A DNA stretch of 64,000 bases from Paenimyroides aestuarii (lineage in GTDB: Bacteria > Bacteroidota > Bacteroidia > Flavobacteriales > Flavobacteriaceae). The DNA lies in assembly GCF_024628805.1 (NCBI RefSeq), contig NZ_CP102382.1:1798001-1862000 (forward strand), given 5' to 3'. The notes beneath the pieces are model-generated. The model was not told the origin of the DNA, made no database searches, and saw only the letters and a program-made list of their open reading frames with translations. Below, one piece after another: positions 8,403 through 15,170 of the stretch (positions are counted from its first letter, which is position 1; the number at the start of each line of letters is the position of its first letter). The position numbers and the translations under genes were made by a program.

Positions 8403-9146
8403 TTAGTTACATATAATACCATTAATATGGTTTATTCTATAGGTTTTCCAAGCTTCTAAAATATCTGCATTTTCTGTTTTGTTAAGATCTAGAAGTATGT
8501 CATCTGCTTTTGCACCAATATCCAATTTAAACGCATCTTTTAAGCTGTTGCTATCCAAACTATTATAAAAAGATTTTAATACTGGGTATTTTTCAATAAT
8601 GTCATCAAATTTTCCTGCTGCCCTTACAACTTGTCTTATTTTGTAATAATAAGACCATGCTTGTTCTGCTCCTTTTATTTCATATAATCCATCAAGTTCT
8701 GTAATTAAATTATCAACTTTTTTAAAGCTCTTTAGTAATTGAGGGGTCGAAGCAACAATTGAGAGTAGTTGTATTTTTGATCTCATTTCTGGTGAAATAG
8801 CATCATTGTTCAACCCAGTTGCTATCGCTCCTGTTGAGCTACCAATTATATCACTTAGAATTATTGCTTTGCGCACATAGTTCCCCGCTGTAAATAAAAC
8901 TTTAACTTCACCTACACCGATAAATAAAGACGCCACGTCTACTGCTAACCAAGCCGAGTTTTCTGCAACAATATTCCTGTTGCTATTGCTCATAGCAAAT
9001 GCTTGGATCATAGGCATTACTAAGATGTCTCCTTGCTTAAATTGCTGATCTAGGAAATTAAAACTACCTGTTACTTTTACTACAATCATTTGGTTATAAG
9101 GAATGATGCCTTTGTCTGTTTTAAAGGAATTTCCATTAATCTTACC
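8403..9146 (-). pseudogene. Polymorphic-toxin fragment (pre-toxin region), N-terminus lost
   Basis: The frame is open from the first codon after the MITE-like element at 9145 (GKINGNSFK...) and continues 247 codons to 8403. The first ATG at 9089 has no convincing ribosome site and lies inside an already open frame. The sequence has a hydrophobic stretch (WLAVDVASLFIGVGEVKVLF, near residues 65-85) and a helical tail with FYNSLDSNSLKDAF and DILEAWKTYR. From memory this resembles the linker region before the toxin domain of Bacteroidota Rhs/YD-type toxins; that needs a profile search. No catalytic toxin motif is visible. It is coupled to the truncated immunity-like gene downstream. Confidence 0.5.
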
Positions 9147-9326
9147 CCGATGTCGCGGATTTGCAATCCGTGACTTTATCTATACAATTCTACTGTTGTT
9201 ATGGTTATAAAATAGGCACTGCTACTATCGGTTGCTTAATATTTTGTTGACATACTGCACTTTTATTTCAATGAACTTCTTTATTCTTTATATTTAGCGC
9301 ACGGATTGCAAATCCGCGCGATCGGG
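9145..9326 (-). mobile_element. MITE-like RAYT derivative 1
   Basis: A 182-bp unit with both REP ends (CCCCGATGTCGCGG on the left, CGCGCGATCGGG on the right) and an internal deletion that removes most of the transposase. What remains is the 5' leader and about the first 20 codons of the RAYT gene (ending TTATGGTTATAAAATAGGC on the plus strand). The deletion joint is the same as in the four other short copies. It carries the leader subtype with ATTTCAATGAACTTC and has lost two bases near the start region. Confidence 0.85.
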
Positions 9327-9351
9327 TACTTTTATAACAGATTTAAAAATC

Positions 9352-9468
9352 CTACTCTAAAACATACAAAACATTATTAGAATCATGCAGGTATATTTTA
9401 CCTTGATGAAAAACAGGTTTATCAAATTGTCCGTCATTTTCTAAAGGAAAACTTTGAACAAAATCGAT
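9352..9468 (-). pseudogene. C-terminal remnant of a beta-propeller immunity gene (copy 4)
   Basis: A 38-codon open frame between two MITE-like elements. Its peptide (IDFVQSFPLENDG ... NVLYVLE) aligns along its full length with the last 39 residues of the 6462-7418 product (VEFIQDFPQENDE ... NQLYVFE). It begins at the first codon after the element at 9469 and stops 26 bp before the element at 9145-9326. It is therefore the tail of a fourth family member whose body has been lost, probably when the upstream element inserted or recombined. Confidence 0.75.
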
Positions 9469-9661
9469 CCCCGATGTCGCGGATTTGCAATCCGTGACTT
9501 TATCTATAAAATTTTACTGTTGTTATGGTTATAAAATAGGTACTGTTACTATCTGTTGCTTTGTATTTTGTTGACATACTACACTTTTATTTTTTATTTA
9601 GCGCACGGATTGCACTCGAGGCTTTAGCCGACTGAACGAAGTTAAATCCGCGCGATCGGGG
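9469..9661 (-). mobile_element. MITE-like RAYT derivative 2, extended-loop right end
   Basis: A 193-bp short derivative with the same deletion joint as the others. Its right REP hairpin contains the extra loop (CTCGAGGCTTTAGCCGACTG...) also found at 3201-3263. The loop differs by one base (GACTG versus GGCTG) between the two copies. The element ends 22 bp before the stop codon of the immunity gene at 9684 and starts immediately beside the immunity remnant at 9352-9468. Confidence 0.85.
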
Positions 9662-9683
9662 ATATGAGTTTTAGAAATCTCAT

Positions 9684-10568
9684 TTAATCGAATATTATTT
9701 TGGTTCCAATAGTCTTTTCACTATCATTCTCAATAAAATTTATAATATGTTTTTTGACATCTTCTGAAAGATTTACTTCTCGTTCAAAAACAGATAAATC
9801 TGCATAAAAAGTAGAAGGCTGGAATATTAATTCTCCTGTAACTTTAATTGAAAAATTTACTGTATTATTGTTGTAAGTGATAATCATTTCACCTCTTGAA
9901 ATTATTGAATAGGATATAACTTGTTCAGTTTCGCTATCAATAATATTTTGAGGGATTTCACGAATTAAACTCCTATCGTTAATCATATCCATTACTTTTT
10001 TATCTAAATCAATTGGACATACTTGTGTATTAAAACATTGACATAATATTAACTTTTCTTTCATTTTTACTATATCAGAAAACACACCTAATTCATAAAA
10101 ATTAACAATATCTTCTATCATTTCTCTTTCATTATAAAAAAACGAATCATTTCCATAGAACTTTAAATAATTTATAAATGATCTCTTTTGTTCCTCATTA
10201 ATTCTTGCCTCATTAAAAATGAATTCAAATGGTGATACACCGATAATTCCATTAAGTAAAAAAACATCAAAATAGGAAGATGTATTAATTTCCTTTAAAT
10301 TACCTTTAATAAATTCAACATCTCTTGGAAACATATCTATTATTAATTTTTTCCAATCTGATTCTTCTAATTCATTCCATAAGGTAGTATATGTTAAACA
10401 CAATTCTTTATTGTAATTTTTATCATAATTCCGAAATGAAAAAACCAATAAATTAATTTTTTGTTTAGCATCTAAGTGACTTATCATTTCTTTAATCTCA
10501 TCAGAAATTCTATACCTATTTAATGGTTGCGAGGTATTAATATATTTTGCTAATTCAAGTTCATTCAT
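9684..10568 (-). CDS. Putative immunity protein, unknown family (module 6)
   Basis: A 294-residue acidic cytosolic protein with no signal peptide, membrane helix or motif I can name. The N-terminal two thirds look alpha-helical (KEMISHLDAKQKINLLVFS, EEQKRSFINYLKFYG) and the C-terminal third looks beta-rich (MIITYNNNTVNFSIKVTGELIF). The start ATG is 2 bp after the stop of a 29-codon toxin stub, and the stop is 22 bp before a MITE-like element. Context, not sequence, points to an immunity function against a polymorphic toxin. It is intact. Confidence 0.5.
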   Translation of the reverse strand: MNELELAKYINTSQPLNRYRISDEIKEMISHLDAKQKINLLVFSFRNYDKNYNKELCLTYTTLWNELEESDWKKLIIDMFPRDVEFIKGNLKEINTSSYFDVFLLNGIIGVSPFEFIFNEARINEEQKRSFINYLKFYGNDSFFYNEREMIEDIVNFYELGVFSDIVKMKEKLILCQCFNTQVCPIDLDKKVMDMINDRSLIREIPQNIIDSETEQVISYSIISRGEMIITYNNNTVNFSIKVTGELIFQPSTFYADLSVFEREVNLSEDVKKHIINFIENDSEKTIGTKIIFD

Positions 10569-10570
10569 AA

Positions 10571-10660
10571 TTATTCATTTATAAATTTTGTTTGAGTTTT
10601 TAAATTACCTGCTTCATCTAAATATTTTATTTCTAGAGAAGCTCCTTTAGTATCTATAAC
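10571..10660 (-). pseudogene. Toxin C-terminal stub, 29 codons (module 6)
   Basis: The frame opens at the terminal base of the nested element (first codon shares base 10660) and reads VIDTKGASLEIKYLDEAG... to a TAA two bases before the immunity start. The sequence looks like the final beta-hairpin of a nuclease-like or other toxin domain, but 29 residues cannot be assigned. There is no start codon. The stub shows that the boundary between element and module falls inside a former toxin gene. Confidence 0.5.
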
Positions 10661-10893
10661 CCGATGGCGCGGATTTGCAACCCGTGCCTATATCTACCCG
10701 ATAAACACTACCTCAATTCCCGATGTCGCGGATTTGCAATCCGTGACTTTATCTATACAATTTTACTGTTGTTATGGTTATAAAATAGGCACTGCTACTA
10801 TCTGTTGCTTTGTATTTTGTTGACATACTACACTTTTATTTAGCGCACGGATTGCAAATCCGCGCGATCGGATTACAAATCCGCGCGATCGGG
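10660..10893 (-). mobile_element. Nested pair of RAYT-derived elements
   Basis: An outer element starts at 10660 (CCCGATGGCGCGG) and keeps about 59 bp of the full-length left arm. At 10719 an inner MITE-like derivative begins (CCCGATGTCGCGG) with the common deletion joint, and its right REP ends at 10871. A half repeat (ATTACAAATCCGCGCGATCGGG minus two bases) then closes the outer copy at 10893. The arrangement shows one element inserted into another. The stop codon of the next module begins 7 bp further on. Confidence 0.8.
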
Positions 10894-10900
10894 TTGGATT

Positions 10901-11590
10901 CTAAATGAATTTCTGTTTTCCTTCTGCAATATTTAATAATTCTTCTTGACAATGACTATCCAAAAAATCTATGGTTTTCATACATTTTTCATACATAAAA
11001 TAACCTTGAAATTTGTCCTCGACTTCACCTTTATAATAATCTTTTAGCTCATTATATTTAGGGTTATTATTAAGCTTTGCGGCTATTAAACCCTTTATAA
11101 TTCGCCAACCCAGATCATCCAAATAAATTACTTTTTCTGTTGGGTTTTCGTTTAACAATTTATCTATTGCATCAACCGAATTATACTTTTTAAAAAATGG
11201 GACTGCATATTCTTCATAAAATTTTTTTACCACTTTACCCCATTCTTTAACATCATCTACGGTTTGGATTTTGTAATCATAATTTGTAACGTTAAAATAA
11301 TCGGCAATTCTAATTCCCAAAGTACTTCCATAATCATTTTCAATTACTGGTTTTTCATCCAAAATTTTAAACATTACTTTTTGAATGGGAAAAATTCCAA
11401 GTCCAATAGAGCAAGATGTTTTAAACTCATCAATATAATTTGCTACACCAAACCCTACCTTTAGAAATTGAATATCATTTATACATGAAAAATTATAACC
11501 CTGCGGGTCACTTTTAGATTTAAATCCTAAAGGCTTTAAAAAACTTTCAAACTCTTTTTTAAGTTCTTTTTTTACTTCACTATAATTCAT
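10901..11590 (-). CDS. Putative immunity protein, unknown family (module 7)
   Basis: This intact 229-residue protein has no signal peptide or membrane segment. It opens with a helical, lysine-rich segment and LKPLGFKSKSDPQGYNFS, followed by a beta-rich part (QFLKVGFGVANYIDEFKTS, IGLGIFPIQKV) and a helical C-terminus. The first 60 residues are reminiscent of DUF4304-type immunity proteins, which begin with a 'lkplGFkkkg..f' pattern, but I cannot confirm this. The ATG follows the toxin-stub stop after 3 bp, and the stop lies 7 bp from the nested element. Cytosolic toxin neutralisation is inferred. Confidence 0.5.
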   Translation of the reverse strand: MNYSEVKKELKKEFESFLKPLGFKSKSDPQGYNFSCINDIQFLKVGFGVANYIDEFKTSCSIGLGIFPIQKVMFKILDEKPVIENDYGSTLGIRIADYFNVTNYDYKIQTVDDVKEWGKVVKKFYEEYAVPFFKKYNSVDAIDKLLNENPTEKVIYLDDLGWRIIKGLIAAKLNNNPKYNELKDYYKGEVEDKFQGYFMYEKCMKTIDFLDSHCQEELLNIAEGKQKFI

Positions 11591-11593
11591 CTT

Positions 11594-11737
11594 CTATTTT
11601 ATTCTTGATCTTATTAAATATTGTGTAAAATCAGTATTATTGGTATTTACCCAAAACTCAACACCTGTTTCTAATTGAATTTGTGCCTTTCCGTTAATAA
11701 ACTCTTGCGTGCCAAAAGCATTTTGAGCTTGCCCACC
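11594..11737 (-). pseudogene. Toxin C-terminal stub, 47 codons (module 7)
   Basis: The frame is open from the repeat end and reads GGQAQNAFGTQEFINGK... to ...FTQYLIRSRIK and TAG, three bases before the immunity ATG. It has no start codon. The glycine-rich start followed by beta-strand-like residues suggests the last strands of a toxin domain. The upstream portion is replaced by the element. No catalytic residues can be assigned. Confidence 0.5.
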
Positions 11738-11976
11738 CGTGCCTATATCTACCCGATAAACACTACCTCAATTCCCGATGTCGCGGATTTGCAATCCGTG
11801 ACTTTATCTATACAATTCTACTGTTGTTATGGTTATAAAATAGGCACTGCTACTATCGGTTGCTTTGTATTTTGTTGACATACTACACTTTTATTTTTTA
11901 TTTAACGCACGGATTGCAAATCCGCGCGATCGGGACTTTTTATTTAACACACGGATTGCAAATCCGCGCGATCGGG
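11736..11976 (-). mobile_element. Nested pair of RAYT-derived elements, outer left end damaged
   Basis: The outer element retains CCCGTGCCTATATCTACCCG but lacks the first 21 bp of the usual left end. The lost segment lies between two CCCG tetranucleotides, so slippage between them explains it. The inner MITE-like copy runs from 11774 (CCCGATGTCGCGG) to 11934. The outer right end (TTTAACACACGG subtype) ends at 11976, 14 bp before the next immunity stop. The body of the outer copy is gone apart from these arms. Confidence 0.8.
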
Positions 11977-11990
11977 TACGTTCACCCTCA

Positions 11991-12350
11991 TTACCTCATT
12001 TTTTTTATTATGTCATCCATCTCATTTTCTCGCATACCTACTAACATTTCAGTCAGCCCTCGTAAATTCTTATGACTTTCAGGAATACAAAGCCTAAACA
12101 CAGCAAGTTTTTTATACAGAATATCGTTTTGTAAATCATAATTATATTCATACTGATGCAGTGATGTAACCATTGTAATACTCATCAACTTTCTAAATAA
12201 TTCAATTCCTAAATTCAATTCAGATGTATTAGTAACGCCATTTGGCAAACAATCTATAAAGATTTTTGAAGCGTCAAGTATTAATTTAAATTGATGTATA
12301 TCATTTAAAATTTCGTATTGTTCTAATTTAATTTTTACTTCTTCTAACAT
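11991..12350 (-). CDS. Putative immunity protein for the 12352-12906 toxin
   Basis: A 119-residue, mostly alpha-helical cytosolic protein with no recognised motif. It opens MLEEVKIKLEQYEIL and ends ENEMDDIIKKMR. Its ATG lies one base after the toxin stop (TAAAATG), the tightest arrangement for a toxin/immunity pair, and small helical proteins are common immunity partners. This is the only module in which a complete-looking toxin domain still accompanies its immunity gene. The stop codon is 14 bp from the nested element at 11736-11976. Function is inferred from position. Confidence 0.6.
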   Translation of the reverse strand: MLEEVKIKLEQYEILNDIHQFKLILDASKIFIDCLPNGVTNTSELNLGIELFRKLMSITMVTSLHQYEYNYDLQNDILYKKLAVFRLCIPESHKNLRGLTEMLVGMRENEMDDIIKKMR

Positions 12351-12351
12351 T

Positions 12352-12906
12352 TTAATTTCCTATTTGAGGTAGACTATTCGGGGTTAAGGTTTCAATAGGT
12401 GCTGTCGATTTTTCCCACAAATTAGTTTTCCCATTATTTATTATTAAAGACTGTGTTCGTCCGCCTGTCGTATTATAAACAACATTAGGTGTTGCATTTG
12501 CAAATTGTTTGGTTGGAGCTACCGTTGATTGAAACAATACATTATTGTTTGCCTTTGAAGTTATTGTGAATACATCATATTCAGCATTTACGCTACTCAA
12601 GGGTAATCCTAATTTTTGCTCTAATTGTGATGGATTTGCTTTTATCCATTGATACTCTGCTTCGCTCAAATAATAAGGAGATGGGCTATTTATATTATTT
12701 CCTTTAGGAACAATTTTATAAAATTTATCGCCTTGATTTGCCGTAACCTTAACAGGATTCGTGCTTCCTGAATTTACAACACCTGGTAAAAAATTATCTG
12801 CGTCTGAAACTGTGTTATACATTGCTCTCATTTGATTATCAATTGTAGCATTGGCAGATTTAAAAGCATTGTAATCTTTGCCTAAAGTTTGGAATGTTGT
12901 ATTGCC
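12352..12906 (-). CDS. Polymorphic toxin C-terminal domain, TNT/NAD-glycohydrolase-like candidate, start lost
   Basis: The frame is open from the element end at 12905 (GNTTFQTLGKDYNAF...) for 184 codons. An internal ATG at 12831 could start translation, but the frame already reads through it. The C-terminal 125 residues begin GDKFYKIVPKG and contain SPSPYYLSEAEYQWIK, LGLPLSSVNAEYDVFTI, a VAPT segment and GGRTQSLI. The order 'lglP.s....Y.v..i ... iAP ... GG.tQ' recalls the TNT domain of CpnT, an NAD(P)+ glycohydrolase whose glutamine sits in a GGxxQ turn. This is pattern matching, not a search result. The delivery part of the toxin is absent. The cognate immunity gene follows after 1 bp. Confidence 0.55.
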   Translation of the reverse strand, partial: GNTTFQTLGKDYNAFKSANATIDNQMRAMYNTVSDADNFLPGVVNSGSTNPVKVTANQGDKFYKIVPKGNNINSPSPYYLSEAEYQWIKANPSQLEQKLGLPLSSVNAEYDVFTITSKANNNVLFQSTVAPTKQFANATPNVVYNTTGGRTQSLIINNGKTNLWEKSTAPIETLTPNSLPQIGN

Positions 12907-13132
12907 CCGATGTCGCGGATTTGCAATCCGTGACTTTATCTATACAATTTTACTGTTGTTATGGTTATAAAATAGGCACTGCTACTATCTGTTGCTTTGT
13001 ATTTTGTTGACATACTACACTTTTATTTTTTATTTAACGCACGGATTGCAAATCCGCGCGATCGGGGATACTAAACTTTTATTTCAATGAACTTTTTATT
13101 TAACACACGGATTGCAAATCCGCGCGATCGGG
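12905..13132 (-). mobile_element. MITE-like derivative inserted into an older RAYT element tail
   Basis: The short derivative occupies 12905-13067, with CCCCGATGTCGCGG on the left, the common deletion joint, and CGCGCGATCGGGG on the right. Immediately after it comes ATACTAAACTTTTATTTC..., identical to the leader of RAYT copy 2, closing with a TTTAACACACGG-subtype right end at 13132. So an older copy-2-type element was here and only its right tail survives. This is the upstream-most element of the island. Confidence 0.8.
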
Positions 13133-13199
13133 TTGTAGAATTTATAATTTCTACTCATATCTGATTTCTATCAAATATAATTAAAATACGTTTTGTTTA

Positions 13200-13253
13200 G
13201 AACCACACGAAAGGATTCGTGCGGTATCGGGAGATTCGTGCGTAGTGGGGAAT
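13200..13253. repeat. Second, unrelated hairpin repeat at island edge
   Basis: A hairpin with 10-bp arms ACCACACGAA / TTCGTGCGGT around an AGGA loop (one mismatch) is followed by a further half copy GATTCGTGCGTAG. GATTCGTGCG thus appears twice in direct orientation about 20 bp apart. It does not share the CGGATT core of the RAYT-linked repeats. It lies 8 bp before the DUF2971 stop codon and could act as its terminator or mark the right border of the island. Confidence 0.5.
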
Positions 13254-13260
13254 TAGTTTA

Positions 13261-13977
13261 TTAAATCCAATTGTCATTTACTCCAGAAATAGAAATTTTA
13301 AAATCTAATTTATTTTTATCTCTTAAGTATTCAATTATTTCAATAAGTCCTGTTTTTTCAGCAAAGGGTGTTATATAAATTTCTTCGATTAATTCTTTCA
13401 AATCAACTCTGATGTTCTTTGAAGTTGTAGTGTCATCATTTTTAATTTGAATGATACATCTAACTTCTTTCTCAAATTCATAATAGTTGTGTTTGTTTAA
13501 GAAGGTATAAAATGCGTTGCCTGTAATGTATGAAGGATTGTTATTATCATAGTATCTTACTTCTCCAATGTAAATGTTTTCCTCAGCATCTTCAAATGAT
13601 TTTTTAAGTCTTTCAAAGGTTGTTTTTATTGCTATTCCTAATTTTTCTTTTGCATACATTTTCCATAGCGCAAATGATTCATTATGATTTGCGTTCCAGG
13701 ATAATATTAGAATTTTTTTGCGTAACCTTTGTTCAATATAATCTTTGTAATTTTGTGCAAAATTATTTTCTCTACGCAGTGCCTTATCTTGTTGAACCAT
13801 TAATTCATAAATTTTTTCAGGGATTTTACCTTCGTTTTGGTCACCCATCATTTCAACACTTGGAAAGAAAATTTTTGAAGAATTAATTAACTTTAAGAAT
13901 TTCCAAAAATCCATATATCTCCATAAAGGTAAATCTTTAGTATTATCAATTTTGAATTCTTTATGTTCTTTATACAT
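13261..13977 (-). CDS. DUF2971 family protein
   Basis: The 238-residue product matches the DUF2971 pattern: WRYMDFWKFLKLINSSKIFFPS near the N-terminus, a central ILSWNANHNESFALWKMYA and YYEFEKEVRCIIQ towards the C-terminus. The biochemical role is unknown. Family members often appear in accessory and anti-phage islands. I chose the ATG at 13977 because the longer frame to 14130 overlaps the end of the permease gene in another frame and has unrelated composition. It stands alone between the toxin island and the permease gene and could be part of the accessory region. Confidence 0.75.
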   Translation of the reverse strand: MYKEHKEFKIDNTKDLPLWRYMDFWKFLKLINSSKIFFPSVEMMGDQNEGKIPEKIYELMVQQDKALRRENNFAQNYKDYIEQRLRKKILILSWNANHNESFALWKMYAKEKLGIAIKTTFERLKKSFEDAEENIYIGEVRYYDNNNPSYITGNAFYTFLNKHNYYEFEKEVRCIIQIKNDDTTTSKNIRVDLKELIEEIYITPFAEKTGLIEIIEYLRDKNKLDFKISISGVNDNWI

Positions 13978-14060
13978 TGTTAAAAAAAATGTTTGAAAAT
14001 CAAATATACAAATCAATTCTAAAATTCCTCTGCTAGAATAACATTTTGCTTTTGTAAAAC

Positions 14061-15164
14061 CTACCCCTTCACATCCAATGCATCGCGCAGTGCGTTGCCA
14101 ATCATCATAAAAGCAACAACCACCATACACATTGCCAATCCGGGGATCAATGCCAAATGCGGTTTACCCAAAATAATGTAGTTATAGTGTTCTTTAATCA
14201 TGCCGCCCCAACTTGGCACGGGTACTTGTGCGCCCAAACCTAAAAAGCTTAAACCACTTTCTACCAGAATTGCCGATGCAAAATTGGCTGCAGAAATCAC
14301 AATAACTGGTGCCATGATATTAGGAATAATGTGTTTAAAAATAATGCGCATGTCAGAGAAACCCAGCGCACGTGCTGCGGTTACATACTGCATTTGTTTT
14401 ACGCTCATTACTTGCCCGCGAACCACTCGGGCTACTTCTACCCACATGGTTAAACCAACGGCAATAAAAACTTGCCAAAACCCTTTGCCAAGAGCCAATG
14501 TAATGGCAATAACCAGCAAAAGGGTAGGGATAGACCAGATCACGTTGATTAACCATAGGATAAAGGCATCGGTTTTTCCACCGAAATAGCCTGCAACGGC
14601 TCCCAATGAAATGCCAATAATCAAGGAAATAAAAACGGCTACAAAACCAATTGCCAATGAAACACGTGCACCAACAAGCAATCTGCTTAAATAATCGCGT
14701 CCTTGGTTATCGGTGCCCAGCCAATATTTTTTGGTTTGAATATGGTTTTCTTCAATCAATTGATGATTGGTCGTAGGGAAGCGGTTTGTGAGTATATACT
14801 TTGTTTGAGAGGTGGCAGGATCGATCGAAAATTCGTTGTAATAAAGCGTATCGCCTTTAAATTGATACGACAGTATGGGGATAAACTGCTCTTTTATGGC
14901 TTTGCCGGTAAAAAAATCAAATACCGATGTTTTGGCAGTGTTTTGCAGTGGAATATTGATGGTTTGCACGGTGAAACCAGGTTTTTGGGTACTGATTGAC
15001 ACATCGCCATTGTTTGCATTTATAGTGTTGTCGGGTGCAATCACATACGCAAAAAGGGCTATGAACGTTAAAATTACTATAAAGGCTAATGAAAAAACGC
15101 CCCAAGAATTTCGTTTGAATTTTTGGAGCGCTTTTTTATTTGCCGCAACAAATTTTTTAAACAC
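14061..15164 (-). CDS. Peptide/nickel-type ABC transporter permease (OppC/DppC family)
   Basis: Inner-membrane permease subunit of a binding-protein-dependent importer. One N-terminal helix (FSLAFIVILTFIALFAYVIA) is followed by a periplasmic segment of about 110 residues, then the conserved KYWLGTDNQGRDYLSRLLVGARVSL entry signature (in two parts), five helices, and the cytoplasmic coupling loop around RALGFSDMRIIFKHIIPN. It ends in NALRDALDVKG, as OppC proteins do. The periplasmic insertion is longer than in E. coli OppC and is common in Bacteroidota. The other subunits are not next to it. It starts 6 bp downstream of the protease gene's stop, so the two are probably cotranscribed. Confidence 0.88.
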   Translation of the reverse strand: MFKKFVAANKKALQKFKRNSWGVFSLAFIVILTFIALFAYVIAPDNTINANNGDVSISTQKPGFTVQTINIPLQNTAKTSVFDFFTGKAIKEQFIPILSYQFKGDTLYYNEFSIDPATSQTKYILTNRFPTTNHQLIEENHIQTKKYWLGTDNQGRDYLSRLLVGARVSLAIGFVAVFISLIIGISLGAVAGYFGGKTDAFILWLINVIWSIPTLLLVIAITLALGKGFWQVFIAVGLTMWVEVARVVRGQVMSVKQMQYVTAARALGFSDMRIIFKHIIPNIMAPVIVISAANFASAILVESGLSFLGLGAQVPVPSWGGMIKEHYNYIILGKPHLALIPGLAMCMVVVAFMMIGNALRDALDVKG

Positions 15165-15170
15165 TTTGCG

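Larger units (their letters stand above)
3201..13253 (-). other. Island of toxin-tip/immunity cassettes separated by REP/RAYT elements
   Basis: Everything in this 10-kb stretch is read on the minus strand. It contains eight modules. In reading order they are: 12352-12906 with 11991-12350; 11594-11737 with 10901-11590; 10571-10660 with 9684-10568; a lone immunity fragment at 9352-9468; 8403-9146 with 8155-8391; 7415-7541 with 6462-7418; 5710-5808 with 4617-5708; and 4313-4639 with 3300-4313. Toxin pieces lack start codons and are open up to the neighbouring repeat element. Immunity genes follow at once. The tight stop/start coupling, the strongly diverse proteins and the absence of housekeeping genes are what is known from CDI/Rhs-type orphan cassettes. 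The use of REP/RAYT elements as regular separators is directly visible; its functional meaning is inferred. The left neighbour is a beta-lactamase and the right neighbour a DUF2971 gene. Confidence 0.75.

Noticed and set aside
11860..12075. ORF with repeated THGLQIRAIG peptide
   Set aside because: The peptide repeat is simply translation of two consecutive REP ends; it overlaps the immunity gene on the other strand.
3201..13132. Regularly spaced palindromes as a CRISPR array or integron attC sites
   Set aside because: Repeats are hundreds of bases apart with genes between them, there are no short unique spacers or cas genes, and no integron integrase is present. The repeats bracket a RAYT transposase and its deletion derivatives.
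3201..13253. Island as a prophage remnant
   Set aside because: No capsid, terminase, tail, integrase or lysis gene is present. The GH25 muramidase outside the island has a membrane anchor and is not in a lysis cassette.
13977..14130. N-terminal extension of the DUF2971 gene
   Set aside because: It lies over the end of the permease gene in another frame and has Cys/Arg-rich composition unlike the rest of the protein; ATG 13977 fits the family.
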